Assembly: GCF_000801105.2 (NCBI RefSeq)
Contig: NC_079515.1
Location: forward strand, 9,052,001-9,116,000
Source of the DNA: Raphanus sativus
Taxonomy: Eukaryota; Streptophyta; Magnoliopsida; Brassicales; Brassicaceae
Reading direction: 5' to 3'
Length of the DNA stretch: 64,000 nt
Part shown: positions 22,251-33,044 of the stretch, piece after piece
How the letters are laid out: each line of letters begins with the position of its first letter
How positions within the stretch are numbered: position 1 is the first letter of the stretch
Translations under genes and position numbers: made by a program
The notes under the pieces: model-generated
What the model was told of the DNA's origin: nothing
Database searches by the model: none
What the model saw: only the letters and a program-made list of their open reading frames with translations

Positions 22251-24775
22251 CTAGACCCTCTTCACGTCCCAACGCCATAATGTCCCGTCCTCGGAGGCAG
22301 CAAGAATTGTGCTACAATGCCATGGAAAGAAACAGAGTGTTTTGTTGGAGTAATTACTGAGTCATAAAATAATGAAGTCTTTTAAAATGCATTAGTGAGA
22401 GAGAAGATTAATATACTTTCCATCAGTAGACATAGCGGTTTGCTTGATCACAGACTTTGATTGATAGTGTGATAACCTATATAGAGAGTCATGTCAAGAA
22501 TACAACAAAGACACCAAAGTGAAGCTTATTCATTTGTATTTAAAGATTTCAAATTGTGTGTGGATCCGAAAGTAACTTACACTGTAATCAAAACAGGAGG
22601 GCGAGTCTTTAAATCCCAGACATAAATCTTGCCTTTCTGATTCCCTGATGACCAACCAACCAACCAAGAATGTTAAACAAGAAAAGTTTTTAAGTATAGT
22701 TCAAATGTATAGATTATAGCTTTTACCTATTGAAACATAATTCATAGGGAGGTCGCAGGAAAACTTAATATGCCCGAGATAAGACTTTGGAATAGGGTAT
22801 CGACATAGAACATCTAAAGTAACCTGCAAAAACAACACAAAGAACTTTAATCTGTAACATTTTTAATTTGTTGTGTAGAGTAGAAATGAGACCCTAACCT
22901 CTCCAGGAGAATTCTCTTTAAGTTGTGGTTGCCACAACAGGATCTTATCCGTCATACTCTGAAACCAGATATATAGAACACAAGATTAACCTTTCTGTTT
23001 TTAGCTTATTCATTATTGACACCTGGACTAACCTTTGAAAGAATATAATCACCAACCCAGCAGTTACACTCTACTATAGTCATACGATCTGAAGCTGTAA
23101 ATACCTACACATACAAGTAATCTTACATCAAGACATGGATGTCACTCGTTGTTAAAAGGACGAAGAAACAGAAAAATACTTACAGGGAATTGTACAACTT
23201 GTGTTTGGAATGTTTTTGGATCATCCTTCCATGTGAATGACTCGTCGACATGTTTCCCAAACTCTGAAGGCAGCCAAAGAAAGAATAATAGAGAGATCAT
23301 ACAAACTGAAAGAGAAAGGAAGTTCCTTTCAAGTGTGCTTGGTTTTAACTCGTACCTTTCATTGACCATACCTTAGTAGTGGTTTTCATACAACAACTAA
23401 CAAAACGGTGCATATCATAAGGATGAAAGTCCTACAGATTTACAAGATATTTAAAAGATGGTTATACTTGGAATGTCTTTATATATTATATCAAATGACA
23501 CAAAACTGAGTCAGATGATTGTTTTCTTTCACATTCACTGTGTTTAAAAACCATATTGGCTTACCACACTTAGAACTGCGGATTCATGACCTCCACTACC
23601 AGCAAATACCAGAACACATATCCCAGTTTCAACATTCCACAATCGAACAGTTCCATCCTGATCCAATCAAAACGTAAGACCTCTAAATTCACAACCAAAT
23701 AAATGAACATCAGTACCAAAAAAAAAGCCAAGAGACATACATTGCTAGCAGAAAGCACAAGTTGAGGTATCATAGGATGTGTCTTAATTTCATTCACTGA
23801 ACCCTGGTGGCCCACTAGGGTCTGCAGCGAGCACAGATTACCCAAGTAAGAAATCGGATCACTTGCTAGTGGGATACTCTTTAATGTAAGATAAAAAAAT
23901 GCAATAAATACCTTAATAATATTATTTTGGAGGTTAAGGACTCGGATTCTGCCTTTCAATCCTCCAGCCGCAACAAATGGGTTCCTTTCAAGGAGGATAC
24001 ACGTCCAGCTTGCAGTGTAAAATGACTCCTCCTTCTAATCATCAAGGCACATAGACATATGCATCAATGAAACTTTGCTGCTTTTTATTTAATGGAAACT
24101 ATATAATATGAAGACTTGCTTACATCTTCATCAGTGTAAGAGTGCAATGAAGATATGCCTCCATCTTCAAGACAGTTGTACATATTAATCTACATAATAA
24201 GAGATAAACCGAGGGCAGTAATGAGATTCATGACTCCGCTCAAGTAAAAGGTTAAAAGAAACCAAGATAGAGCTATCAAGTTTATTAGGTAATGAAGTCA
24301 CTCAAACGAGCGTTAAAATAGAAAAATCCATACACTTTCACAGAATCTCAATAGCAAAAAAAAAAACATTAAGCTAACACGGTTCATAATCAAGCTATAA
24401 GTAAGTATGCACTCTGAAGAGAAACCCATCAAGCAAAGTTTTCAACTTTATTCAGACAAAAGTGATACGTTAAGAATCTTAAGATCTCAGTACAGCAATC
24501 AGAAACCCAAAATCAGACAGAAAAAAAGATACTTTGCACAGACCCAGAACTAGAAACCTTAAACGGAGATTTCGAAAAAGAAGAAATCTTTTTACCCCAT
24601 TTCCACCAGCGGTGACAAAGAAATTGTAGAAACGAGGATCAATAAAGTTAAAAACAACAGAACACAAAGGTTTCTTCCCTTCATGAATCCTTTTGGTCAC
24701 TTCGTAAGATTTTTGGTTGGATGGAGTCAAAGACCCAGCAACAAGTGATTCGTTCCATAAACTTATCTCTGACAT
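22251..24775 (-). CDS. FIE: FIE-like WD40 Polycomb protein, copy B (complete)
   Basis: Thirteen exons on the minus strand: 24596-24775, 24124-24189, 23912-24034, 23741-23821, 23565-23657, 23356-23431, 23184-23263, 23033-23104, 22899-22958, 22727-22823, 22581-22644, 22417-22476, 22251-22311. All introns are GT-AG and the sum is 1113 nt, 370 aa plus stop, against 369 aa recalled for Arabidopsis FIE. FIE is the EED/Esc WD40 subunit of PRC2, which binds the EZ methyltransferase and reads H3K27me3 in the nucleus. Motifs: SLTPSNQKSY, EGKKPLCSVVFNF, EESFYTASW, LVGHQGSVNEIKTHP, VRLWNVETG, SFTWKDDP, KIYVWDLKTRPP, GTLWRWD near the C-terminus. The usually conserved SCGMD reads SCCMK. Open, but expression is unknown. 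Confidence 0.87.
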
Positions 24776-24820
24776 CTCAAATCTCTTGTCTCTCTATCTC
24801 TCTCTCGGACTCTGCTCTGG

Positions 24821-24829
24821 TTTTTATAA
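24821..24829 (-). promoter_or_regulatory. Candidate TATA box of FIE-B
   Basis: TTATAAAAA on the minus strand, 46 bp upstream of the ATG, followed by a GA-rich leader. Implies a very short 5'UTR. In the FIE-A type promoter the same place reads TTTAAAACC. Confidence 0.5.
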
Positions 24830-24834
24830 GGCTC

Positions 24835-24995
24835 ACTAGTCTCATGCAACAACACGTCTTTGTACGTCTTTGAAACAACCAGTCCTTGAAAGATAATCTT
24901 GTTAACAAGTCTCATTCATGCAACAACAAGTTTTTGTACGTTTGTGCAACAACCAGTCCTTGAAAGATAATCTTGTTAACAAGTCTTTCCATTCA
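24835..24995. repeat. FIE-B upstream repeats
   Basis: Units with caacaaccagtccttgaaag then ataatcttgttaacaagtct, at least twice, immediately upstream of the TATA box. Same family as 7503-7735. Confidence 0.7.
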
Positions 24996-25014
24996 CACAT
25001 AGTACTAGTTGAAA

Positions 25015-25245
25015 TGGAATTTGGTGAAATTATCCACATTTGTGAATATTAGTTAAGCTGCAATGTAGTTCACACTCCTATATGGGGAAGGGGTCCTCTT
25101 GGTCCCAAGGTAACGTCATTTATTAATCTCAAAAAAATCAATTAATTAATCAGGTTTGAATATTAATCAGACTGCTGGGAACACACGTAGTGCTAGTTGA
25201 AATGGAATTTGGTGAAATGATCCACATTGATGAATATTAGTTAAA
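25015..25245 (+). pseudogene. GATA29: GATA29 exon fragment (module 2, proximal)
   Basis: A degenerate piece (ctgcaatgtagttcacactcc, then atatggggaaggggtcctcttggtcc in the genome) corresponds to the TPMWRRG..GPK part of a GATA finger with a stop and frame damage. It is followed by a second, shorter copy of its upstream sequence at 25180-25240. No exon 2 follows. Confidence 0.55.
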
Positions 25246-25249
25246 AAAA

Positions 25250-25317
25250 AAAAACAGAACACAAAGGTTTCTTCCCTTCATGAATCCTCTTGGTCACTTT
25301 GTAAGTTATCTTCGACA
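25250..25317 (-). pseudogene. FIE: FIE-A-type exon 1 fragment (module 2)
   Basis: Reads MSKITYKVTKRIHEGKKPLCSV, the exon-1 version with the 18-codon deletion seen in FIE-A, and then stops being homologous. It keeps FIE-A-type upstream sequence (CT tract, caacaacc repeats to 25580). It is therefore the truncated 5' end of a second FIE copy lying upstream of FIE-B. Confidence 0.8.
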
Positions 25318-25580
25318 TTTCAAAACTCTTCTGTCTCTCTCTCTCTCGGACATTGCTCTGGTTTTAAAGCTCACCAGTCTCATGCAATGACACGTTTGTG
25401 CAACAACCAGTCCTAGAAAATATAATCTTATTAACAACTCTCGTGCAACAACCAGTCCTTAAAAGATAATCTTGTTAACAAGTCTCATGCAAAAACAAGT
25501 CTTTCTACGTCTTTGCAACAACCAGTCCTTAAAAGGTAATCGTGTTAACAACTCTGGTGCAACAACTAGTCTCTCGGACA
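25318..25580. repeat. Upstream repeats of the FIE exon-1 fragment
   Basis: CT-rich leader followed by four caacaaccagtcctt-type units, nearly identical to 7480-7735 and 33245-33475. Confidence 0.7.
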
Positions 25581-26125
25581 ATTACGGGTTTACATAAATT
25601 AATATATGTTTATAGTAGAAATCTATCTCTATTACCACTAAATATTATTTAAATACCAATTATGAACTAATTTAATAATTAAAATTTCCGGATTATCTAG
25701 ATGAAATTTTGAAGACCACACGTTCAATCTGTGTTAACAAGATTATCTATTTTCAAAAAAAATTACATTTAACATTAGTTTTTAACAGTTGGTGTCGGTG
25801 TTTGGGCTGAAATCTATATAATTTTTTACTGGGCTGAAACCGGTGAGTGATCCAAATCCTGAAACTTTCTATATAAAACATAGTTTCATATTGCTTGATT
25901 AAACAAATGGGAACTTTTTTTTCTTTTAATCCAAAATCAATGGGATATACGATTTGTCTCAAGATCGCCTAGTACCACCAGGTTACCATCGCCACATAGT
26001 TTTGTCCTAGGAATTATATTATATTTAGACATGATCGGAAGTTTCGAAGTTTGAAATGATACATAATTTGTACTTGATATAATAGAAATTGATATCAAAC
26101 TTTCAAATTTTATAGTCAAAAAATA
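25581..26125. other. Intergenic, no gene seen
   Basis: AT-rich. Alignable with 7736-8300 and 35258-35793. No conserved frame. Confidence 0.6.
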
Positions 26126-26367
26126 TACTCTTTCCGTTTTATACTAAGTGTCGGTGTGTAGAAAATTTTTTGTTGCAAAATTAGTGTCGTTTTAGAATTT
26201 TAATGCATAATTTATTAATTTTATTTTCCTGTTTATTTTTCTAATTGGTTGAAATATGAGTAGGTATATGGGTAATGATGTTTTTATTGAAAATATGCAA
26301 AATTAAATAATTTCTTAATCAGTGTTCAGAAGTGTAAAATTACACTTAATATGAAACAGAGAAAGTA
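26126..26367. mobile_element. Stowaway-like MITE
   Basis: Terminal inverted repeats of about 26 bp (tactctttccgttttatact, and its near complement ending gaaacagagaaagta). Absent from module 1 at the same place (near 8290). TA-type target site. The copy in module 3 (35794-37865) is interrupted by a Helitron. Confidence 0.65.
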
Positions 26368-26384
26368 ATACTAATACTAATAGT

Positions 26385-26636
26385 GCTTTGCTGAAATTGA
26401 AATTGGTGAAATGATCCACATTGGTGAATATTAATTACGCTGGAATGCAGTTGACACTTCTATGTGGCGATGGGATCATCTTGGTCCTAAAGTAACGTCA
26501 CTAATTAATCTCGAATAAATTCAATTAATTAATAAGGTTTGATTATTAATTACCTTCTTGAACATATAATATAAATGGATGTTTGTGGGATAAAGTTCAG
26601 GAAAGAGGAAGAAGGGATATCCAAAATTGATAAGTG
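26385..26636 (+). pseudogene. GATA29: GATA29-like zinc-finger relic (module 2, distal)
   Basis: Exon 1 reads WNAVDTSMWRWDHLGPK: the zinc Cys is Trp and the donor is mutated (AAAGTAACG). Exon 2 begins abruptly at gtttgtgggataaagttcag and has lost the first CxxC bases. Clearly non-functional. Confidence 0.68.
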
Positions 26637-26943
26637 ATTAATTGATTTATTGTTGTATTTGTATTTGTATTTGATCAACAGTAAATATAAAGAGAGAAAG
26701 TGATTGTTAATTAGGATTATAATATCAATGTCTCTGGATAAGCTTTATAAGTATATGCAGTTTTTTTAAATGTTCATTAATAACTTCAACAACCAAATTA
26801 TTATAACTAAACTCTATTTATTAAATTATATTGATTTTGCATTAAACTTTTTTTATATAAAAATAGCACCTTGATTTCTTTTTTTTCTCATAGTTAAAGA
26901 ATACAAAAGCATATGCAAGTGTGTGCAAAATAAATGTAATAAA
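26637..26943. other. Intergenic, AT-rich
   Basis: Matches 8640-8940 and 43075-43285. No gene or structured element recognised. 26735 is the intact target site of a Helitron found in module 3. Confidence 0.55.
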
Positions 26944-27203
26944 ATATTTTCTATGTTTCTAAGTAAGAGTCATTTTGACATTTTCACACAGATTAAGAAT
27001 GTAACATAAATATATGTAAATTATTATTAATTACATATCTCTGACTAATAGTATTTGAGATATATAAAAATTTTATAAAATCAATTCAGTTTATAATTAA
27101 TTTTTAACTAAAAATAAGTATAATTTGCATTAAAAATATAAAATGATATTTTTTGTGTAACAAGAAAAAAAATTAGAATAATACTTATTATAAAACAGAA
27201 TGA
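26944..27203. mobile_element. Second Stowaway-like MITE
   Basis: Ends resemble inverted repeats (ctatgtttctaagtaag at the left, cttattataaaacagaatgagta at the right, given here in parts). Present also in module 3 at about 43290-43550 but not in module 1. Confidence 0.5.
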
Positions 27204-27469
27204 GTATCATTTTATTTTTAAAGATAATTTTGGTATTCGATTGGATGAACGAAAACCAAGTGAAAAGAATTAATTATGCTTCATTAAAAGTGCTAAAAAT
27301 ATCAAAAGCTATTCAATTAGTATTGTACGAAAAATCAGAAATACCATGTTGGCACTGAGGACGTATAAGAAAAGGGAGACATGTGTGGAATCAATATTCT
27401 TGAAGGTTAGATGTTGAAAATCAAAAACCAAAATCGGGCATTAATAGCAGACAAAAGATACCAACTTAC
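27204..27469. other. Intergenic next to the NSE4 relic
   Basis: Conserved in module 3 at 43555-43800. On the minus strand it lies downstream of the NSE4 relic and may hold degraded 3' exons, but I could not read any. Confidence 0.35.
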
Positions 27470-27860
27470 CATCAAAATGAGAATATTAATATTTCTCAAC
27501 AATGATCTCACCTCGTACATCTTTCATCAAGTAAGCAAATGTGTAATGAGAGAACTCACATTGACAAACAACCACATGAAACCACCATGAGAGTAGACAA
27601 CAAAATCAATGTCCTTCCACTTCATCAACACTAGTGTTTGTTCTTCAGCATCATCATCAATCCCTAATTAAAGAAGTCTCTCTATAAACTCATGGGTCAA
27701 GAGACTCAAGACATTAACAAACTAAGCACGAGAAAATGCCACAAGCAGAGTGGATTTCACATATGAAGCCAATGTATTGGCTAGGTCGATAAGCGCCTCA
27801 GCATCTGCAACTTGCTCTCTAGAATTTTGAACTGCCAATTAAAACATATTAGCCTTGACC
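27470..27860 (-). pseudogene. NSE4B: NSE4 (Smc5/6 kleisin) relic, module 2
   Basis: Minus-strand translation gives NSREQVADAEALIDLANTLAS, then FVNVLSLL, then MKWKDIDFVV, then AYLMKDVRGEIIVEK and SHFDG before a GTAAG donor. These match, as I recall it, plant NSE4 (REQVADAEALLDL, EFVNAL, VSMKWKDLGFAV, FLVKDGRVEI, GSHF). Frames change and stops interrupt, e.g. after FSRA and ERLL. NSE4 links the SMC5/6 heads in DNA repair. Its place between GATA29 and EIN3 agrees with At3g20760. Only a central piece remains. Confidence 0.72.
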
Positions 27861-28356
27861 AAACTAATATACACAAACAAAAGAACATCAAAATCAGTAA
27901 AGCAAAAGACTACACTTATCTGAACCATTTATTTGAATAGATTGTGTGTTGGTTGTCCAAAAGTTTTGTACTTTTTTGCTCGCGTTAACCCATGCAAATT
28001 GTCTACCCCACCAGTCATTGACAACAACCACATGCACTAAGTGGTTAACTAATGCAATGTGATTGTATAGTAAAGTGTAGACATCACTGCAGATGAAATG
28101 CAGTGATTGTAGTGCATTGAAGAATGGGTGTAGATATAAATGCTGAACTGTTTCCTTTGTTTATAGATATAAAGTGAATAAAATAATTAAATAACAGGAA
28201 CAAATAAATGTTAAACAACCAAAAAAGGTATTTTAGAATACCTTTTTTTTTTGTGCACCATTTTTAGAATACCTTGTATGAAGAATCATATTGAAAGCCC
28301 TTTTTCAAAAAAAAAAAAGAATCATATTTTTTTTTTCTTTTTGTCTGGTGTGTTTG
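27861..28356. other. Intergenic, with a small stem-loop
   Basis: Shared with 44190-44500. Contains atcactgcagatgaaatgcagtgat at 28084-28108 (9-bp arms atcactgca/tgcagtgat) and the hairpin aaggtatttt..aatacctt near 28226. No gene supported. Confidence 0.4.
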
Positions 28357-28815
28357 TGTGTTCGATCGCTTGTCAATGGGAACACTGACCCATGCTCCAT
28401 TACCGAACGAGCCACTTGCAATAAACACGTTTGCTTTCAAGTACAACGTTACAATAACCTTCTTGTGATAACAATTAATCCAATCTTATACCTGGAGTAA
28501 CTTTTTTTCTCTTCTTTTAGAAGTTTGTGTGTTTGCTCGTGTTCCGTAGTCCGTGGGAGTACTGACGCATGCTCAAATATCAATGTGGTTTAAGTGATTA
28601 ACAAAGGTTTGTTCAATGTTATGTTACTCGTGTTTTTTTTTCAGTTATTAAGTAGATAAAAAGAAGGTATTTTGAGAATACCTTTTATCTGGAAATAAAA
28701 TTTTTTTTCCCTTTGGCTTTGTCTAACATGATGTGTTTGTGCTTCGATCGCTGGTTAATAGGAGCACTGACCCATGCTCTATCACCAACGAGCCACTTCA
28801 ACACACACGGTTATT
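28357..28815. repeat. Stem-loop repeat block, module 2 (3 units)
   Basis: Stem-loops at 28380-28397, 28557-28574 and 28762-28779 with the same CTGACCCA or CTGACGCA loop. The unit corresponding to the second in module 1 has the stem gagta/tgctc (a G-T pair), intermediate between the two forms. Confidence 0.6.
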
Positions 28816-29183
28816 TTCAAGTAAATTCAAACTACCATCTTGCAATAAACAATGTTCCCAGCCACATCAAAAAATACAAATATTAACACAACAAAAAATA
28901 ATTAAGAGAAACTCCAAATTACATTTATAAAATATGAAAACTTACATTATGTTCGTCCCCCGAGTATGGGGTGTATAAACTAAAAGAAGCTGACGATAAG
29001 AGAGTTTCGCCAGGGCGAGAACAAGACACACACAGTAACAGAGAGTTTCAGAGACTCTTACAAACACATTACAAGCGAGGAGACAGAGAGACAGACCCAG
29101 AAAAATATTACATTGTAGAGTGAATGTAAGAAGAACACAAGAGATAAAAATAAAGAGAAGATGAAATCTATTCCCCCCAAGAC
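28816..29183. other. EIN3 downstream flank, copy 2
   Basis: Nearly identical to 50270-50635. Continuous across the site where the 4.2-kb element sits in module 1, so it supplies the empty site. Confidence 0.75.
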
Positions 29184-29476
29184 TTAGAACCAAATGGATA
29201 CATCTTGCTGCTTCTGCTGCTGCATAGCATCCATCGTTCCCGGCATTGACATATCATCTCTGTGATCGAATGAGGCCATATCGAACGGTGGAGAATCAAA
29301 CACAAGCTGAAACCTGTTGCTGCTACTGTTGTTATGCGCAGCTTCGAAGCTGCTGTTGGTGTGTGCAGTGTCGTACTTGCTGCTACTGTTGTTATGCGCA
29401 GCTTCGAAGTTATTGTTGTTGTGTGTAGTGTCGTACTTGAACCCACTGTTGTTGTTCCCTTGGAAAAACGTTTGGT
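29184..29476 (-). pseudogene. EIN3: EIN3 3'-end relic 2
   Basis: From the EIN3 stop codon (29184-29186) back through the [12 protein letters not shown] coding segment and the Asn-rich region. An internal tandem duplication of about 60 bp (gttatgcgcagcttcgaag repeated) is present. Homology ends at aaacgtttggt (29476), exactly as in relic 1, and FIE 3' flank follows. Confidence 0.88.
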
Positions 29477-30035
29477 TACCAAAGTGAAGGTAATGAGGCT
29501 ATAAATAAGGATCTTCAGGTCACAGGGAATAGCAATATAAACAGCAATATGCTTATTGCTAGATAGATATTCCGCTTTTGTAACAATGCATATCTTAAGA
29601 CTCCTAATCCATCAGTTCCTACAAAAACTACTTGGCTTGTGTTAAGTAGATTGTAACATGTTGATAAGAACACTTGTGACTTAAGAGAAGATAATGTTTC
29701 TATTATTGATTCAAAAACAAGGATTACAAAGAGAGCGTTCCACACGAGAGACTCTTGTCTCTTTACAACCACTTGATCAAATCATTGATATCTCTCCCCT
29801 TAGACTCTTTACTTATAGACTAATTAAATACTCACAGCACCAGCTGACAGTTATCCCAGATCCTCTGACCTGTCTCTTATCATTATTCCTTATTCCTTAT
29901 GTACTTCTAGAAGGTAGCAGACTAATTAAATACTCGCAGCACCAGCTGACAGTTATCCCAGATCCTCTGACCTGTCTCTTATCATTATTCCTTATTCCTT
30001 ATGTACTTCTAGAAAGTTAGCCAGCACATCTTTTT
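29477..30035. other. 3' flank of FIE-C with a 102-bp direct repeat
   Basis: Near-identical to 21692-22250. Confidence 0.6.
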
Positions 30036-32593
30036 CTAGACCCTCTTCACGTCCCAACGCCATAATGTCCCGTCCTCGGAGGCAGCAAGAATTGTGCTAC
30101 AATGCAATGGAAAGAAACAGAGTGTTTTGTTGGAGCAATTACAGAGTCATAAAATAATGAAATCTTTTAAAATGCATTAGCGAGAGAGAAGATTAATATA
30201 CTTTCCATCAGTAGACATAGCGGTTTGCTTGATCAAAGACTTTGATTGATAGTGTGATAACCTATATAGCAACAGACAGTCATGACAAGAATACAACAAA
30301 GATACCAAAGTAAAGCTTATTCATTTGTATTTAAAGATTTCAAATTGTGTCTAGATACGGAAGTAACTTACACTGTAATCAAAACAGGAGGGCGAGTCTT
30401 TAAATCCCAGACATAAATCTTGCCTTTCTGATTCCCTGATGACCAACCAACCAACCAAGAATGTTAAACAAGAAAAGTTTTTAAGTATAGTTCAAATGTA
30501 TAGATTATAGCTTTTACCTATTGAAACATAATTCATAGGGAGGTCGCAGGAAAACTTAATATGCCCGAGATAAGACTTTGGAATAGGGTATCGACATAGA
30601 ACATCTAAAGTAACCTGCAAAAACAACACAAAGAACTTTAATCTGTAACATTTTTAATTTGTTGTGTAGAGTAGAAATGAGACCCTAACCTCTCCAGGAG
30701 AATTCTCTTTAAGTTGTGGTTGCCACAACAGGATCTTATCCGTCATACTCTGAAACCAGATATATAGAACACAAGATTAACCTTTCTGTTTTTAGCTTAT
30801 TCATTATTGACACCTGGACTAACCTTTGAAAGAATATAATCACCAACCCAGCAGTTACACTCTACTATAGTCATACGATCTGAAGCTGTAAATACCTACA
30901 CATACAAGTAATCTTACATCAAGACATGGATGTCACTCGTTGTTAAAAGGACGAAGAAACAGAAAAATACTTACAGGGAATTGTACAACTTGTGTTTGGA
31001 ATGTTTTTGGATCATCCTTCCATGTGAATGACTCGTCGACATGTTTCCCAAACTCTGAAGGCAGCCAAAGAAAGAATAATAGAGAGATCATACAAACTGA
31101 AAGAGAAAGGAAGTTCCTTTCAAGTGTGCTTGGTTTTAACTCGTACCTTTCATTGACCATACCTTAGTAGTGGTTTTCATACAACAACTAACAAAACGGT
31201 GCATATCATAAGGATGAAAGTCCTACAGATTTACAAGATATTTAAAAGATGGTTATACTTGGAATGTCTTTATATATTATATCAAATGACACAAAACTGA
31301 GTCAGATGATTGTTTTCTTTCACATTCACTGTGTTTAAAAACCATATTGGCTTACCACACTTAGAACTGCGGATTCATGACCTCCACTACCAGCAAATAC
31401 CAGAACACATATCCCAGTTTCAACATTCCACAATCGAACAGTTCCATCCTGATCCAATCAAAACGTAAGACCTCTAAATTCACAACCAAATAAATGAACA
31501 TCAGTACCAAAAAAAAAGCCAAGAGACATACATTGCTAGCAGAAAGCACAAGTTGAGGTATCATAGGATGTGTCTTAATTTCATTCACTGAACCCTGGTG
31601 GCCCACAAGGGTCTGCAGCGAGCACAGATTACCCAAGTAAGAAATCGGATCACTTGCTAGTGGGATACATAGAACATCCTTTAACTCTTTAATGTCATTC
31701 TAAAGATAAAAAAAATGTAATAAATACCTTAATAATATTATTTTGGAGGTTAAGGACTCGGATTCTGCCTTTCAATCCTCCAGCCGCAACAAATGGGTTC
31801 CTTTCAAGGAGGCTACACGTCCAGCTTGCAGTGTAAAATGACTCCTCCTTCTGATCATCAAAGCGCATAGTCATATATAGCATCAATGAAACTTTGCTGC
31901 TTTTTATTTAATGGAAACTATATAATATGAAGACTTGCTTACATCTTCATCAGTGTAAGAGTGCAATGAAGATATGCCTCCATCTTCAAGACAGTTGTAC
32001 ATATTAATCTACATAATAAGAGATAAACCGAGGGCAGTAATGAGATTCATGACTCCGCTCAAGTAAAAGATTAAAAGAAACCAAGATAGAGCTATCAAGT
32101 TTAATGAAGTCACTCGAACAAGCGTTAAAATAGAAAAATCCATACACTTCCACAGAATCTCAATAGCAAAAAAAAAAAAAAATTAAGCTAACACGGTTCA
32201 TAATCAAGCTATAAGTAAGTATGCACTCTGAAAAGAAACCCATCAAGCAAAGTTTTCAATTTTATTCAGACAAAAGTGATACGTTAAGAATCTTAAGATC
32301 TCAGTACAGCAATCAGAAACCCAAAATCAGACAGAAAAAAAAATGATACTTTGCACAGACCCAGAACTTGAAAACCTTAAACGGAGATTTTGAAAAAGAA
32401 GAAATCTTTTTACCCCATTTCCACCAGCGGTGACAAAGAAATTGTAGAAACGAGGATCAATGAAGTTAAAAACAACAGAACACAAAGGTTTCTTCCCTTC
32501 ATGAACCCTCTTGGTCACTTTGTAAGTTTTTTGGTTGGATGGAGTCAAAGACCCAGCAACAAGTGATTCGTTCCATAAACTTATCTCCGACAT
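30036..32593 (-). CDS. FIE: FIE-like WD40 Polycomb protein, copy C (complete)
   Basis: Exons: 32414-32593, 31943-32008, 31728-31850, 31532-31612, 31356-31448, 31147-31222, 30975-31054, 30824-30895, 30690-30749, 30518-30614, 30372-30435, 30202-30261, 30036-30096. Every exon has the same length as in copy B, giving 370 aa and stop TAG. Exons 5 to 11 look identical to copy B; changes seen by eye fall in exons 1, 3, 4 and 12 (for example KTYKVTKRVHEG for KSYEVTKRIHEG, SLLERN for ILLERN, SLIKQT for SVIKQT). Same role as for copy B: predicted PRC2 WD40 subunit. FYT and YVWDL motifs are kept; SCGMD reads SCCMK. Both copies being open argues against long neutral decay, but the duplication may be too recent to tell. 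Confidence 0.87.
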
Positions 32594-32638
32594 GTCAAAT
32601 CTCTTGTCTCTCTATTTCTCTCTCGGACTCTGCTCTGG

Positions 32639-32646
32639 TTTTTATA
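32639..32646 (-). promoter_or_regulatory. Candidate TATA box of FIE-C
   Basis: TATAAAAA 46 bp upstream of the ATG, as in copy B. Confidence 0.5.
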
Positions 32647-32800
32647 AAGGTCACTAGTCTCATGCAACAACACGTCTTTGCAACAACCAGTACTTGAAAG
32701 ATAATCTTGTTAACAAGTCTCATTCATGCAACAACAAGTCTTTGTACGTTTGTGCAACAACCAGTCCTTGAAAGATAATCTTGTTAACAAGTCTTTCCAT
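32647..32800. repeat. FIE-C upstream repeats
   Basis: caacaaccagt and aagataatcttgttaacaag units, as upstream of FIE-B. Confidence 0.7.
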
Positions 32801-32814
32801 TCACACATAGTACT

Positions 32815-33044
32815 AGTTGAAATGGAATTTGGTGAAATGATCCACATTTGTGAATATTAATTACGCTGCAATGCAGTCCTATATGGCGAAGGGGTCTTCT
32901 TGGTTCCAAAGTAATGTTATTAATTATATCTAAAAAAATTCAATTAATTAATCAGGTTTGAATATTAATCAGGCTGCTGGAACACACGTAGTGCTAGTTG
33001 AAATGGAATTTGGTGAAATGATCCACATTGGTGAATATTAGTTA
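32815..33044 (+). pseudogene. GATA29: GATA29 exon fragment (module 3, proximal)
   Basis: Counterpart of 25015-25245. The segment ctgcaatgcagtcctatatggc has lost the codons for DT and the frame is broken. Confidence 0.52.
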
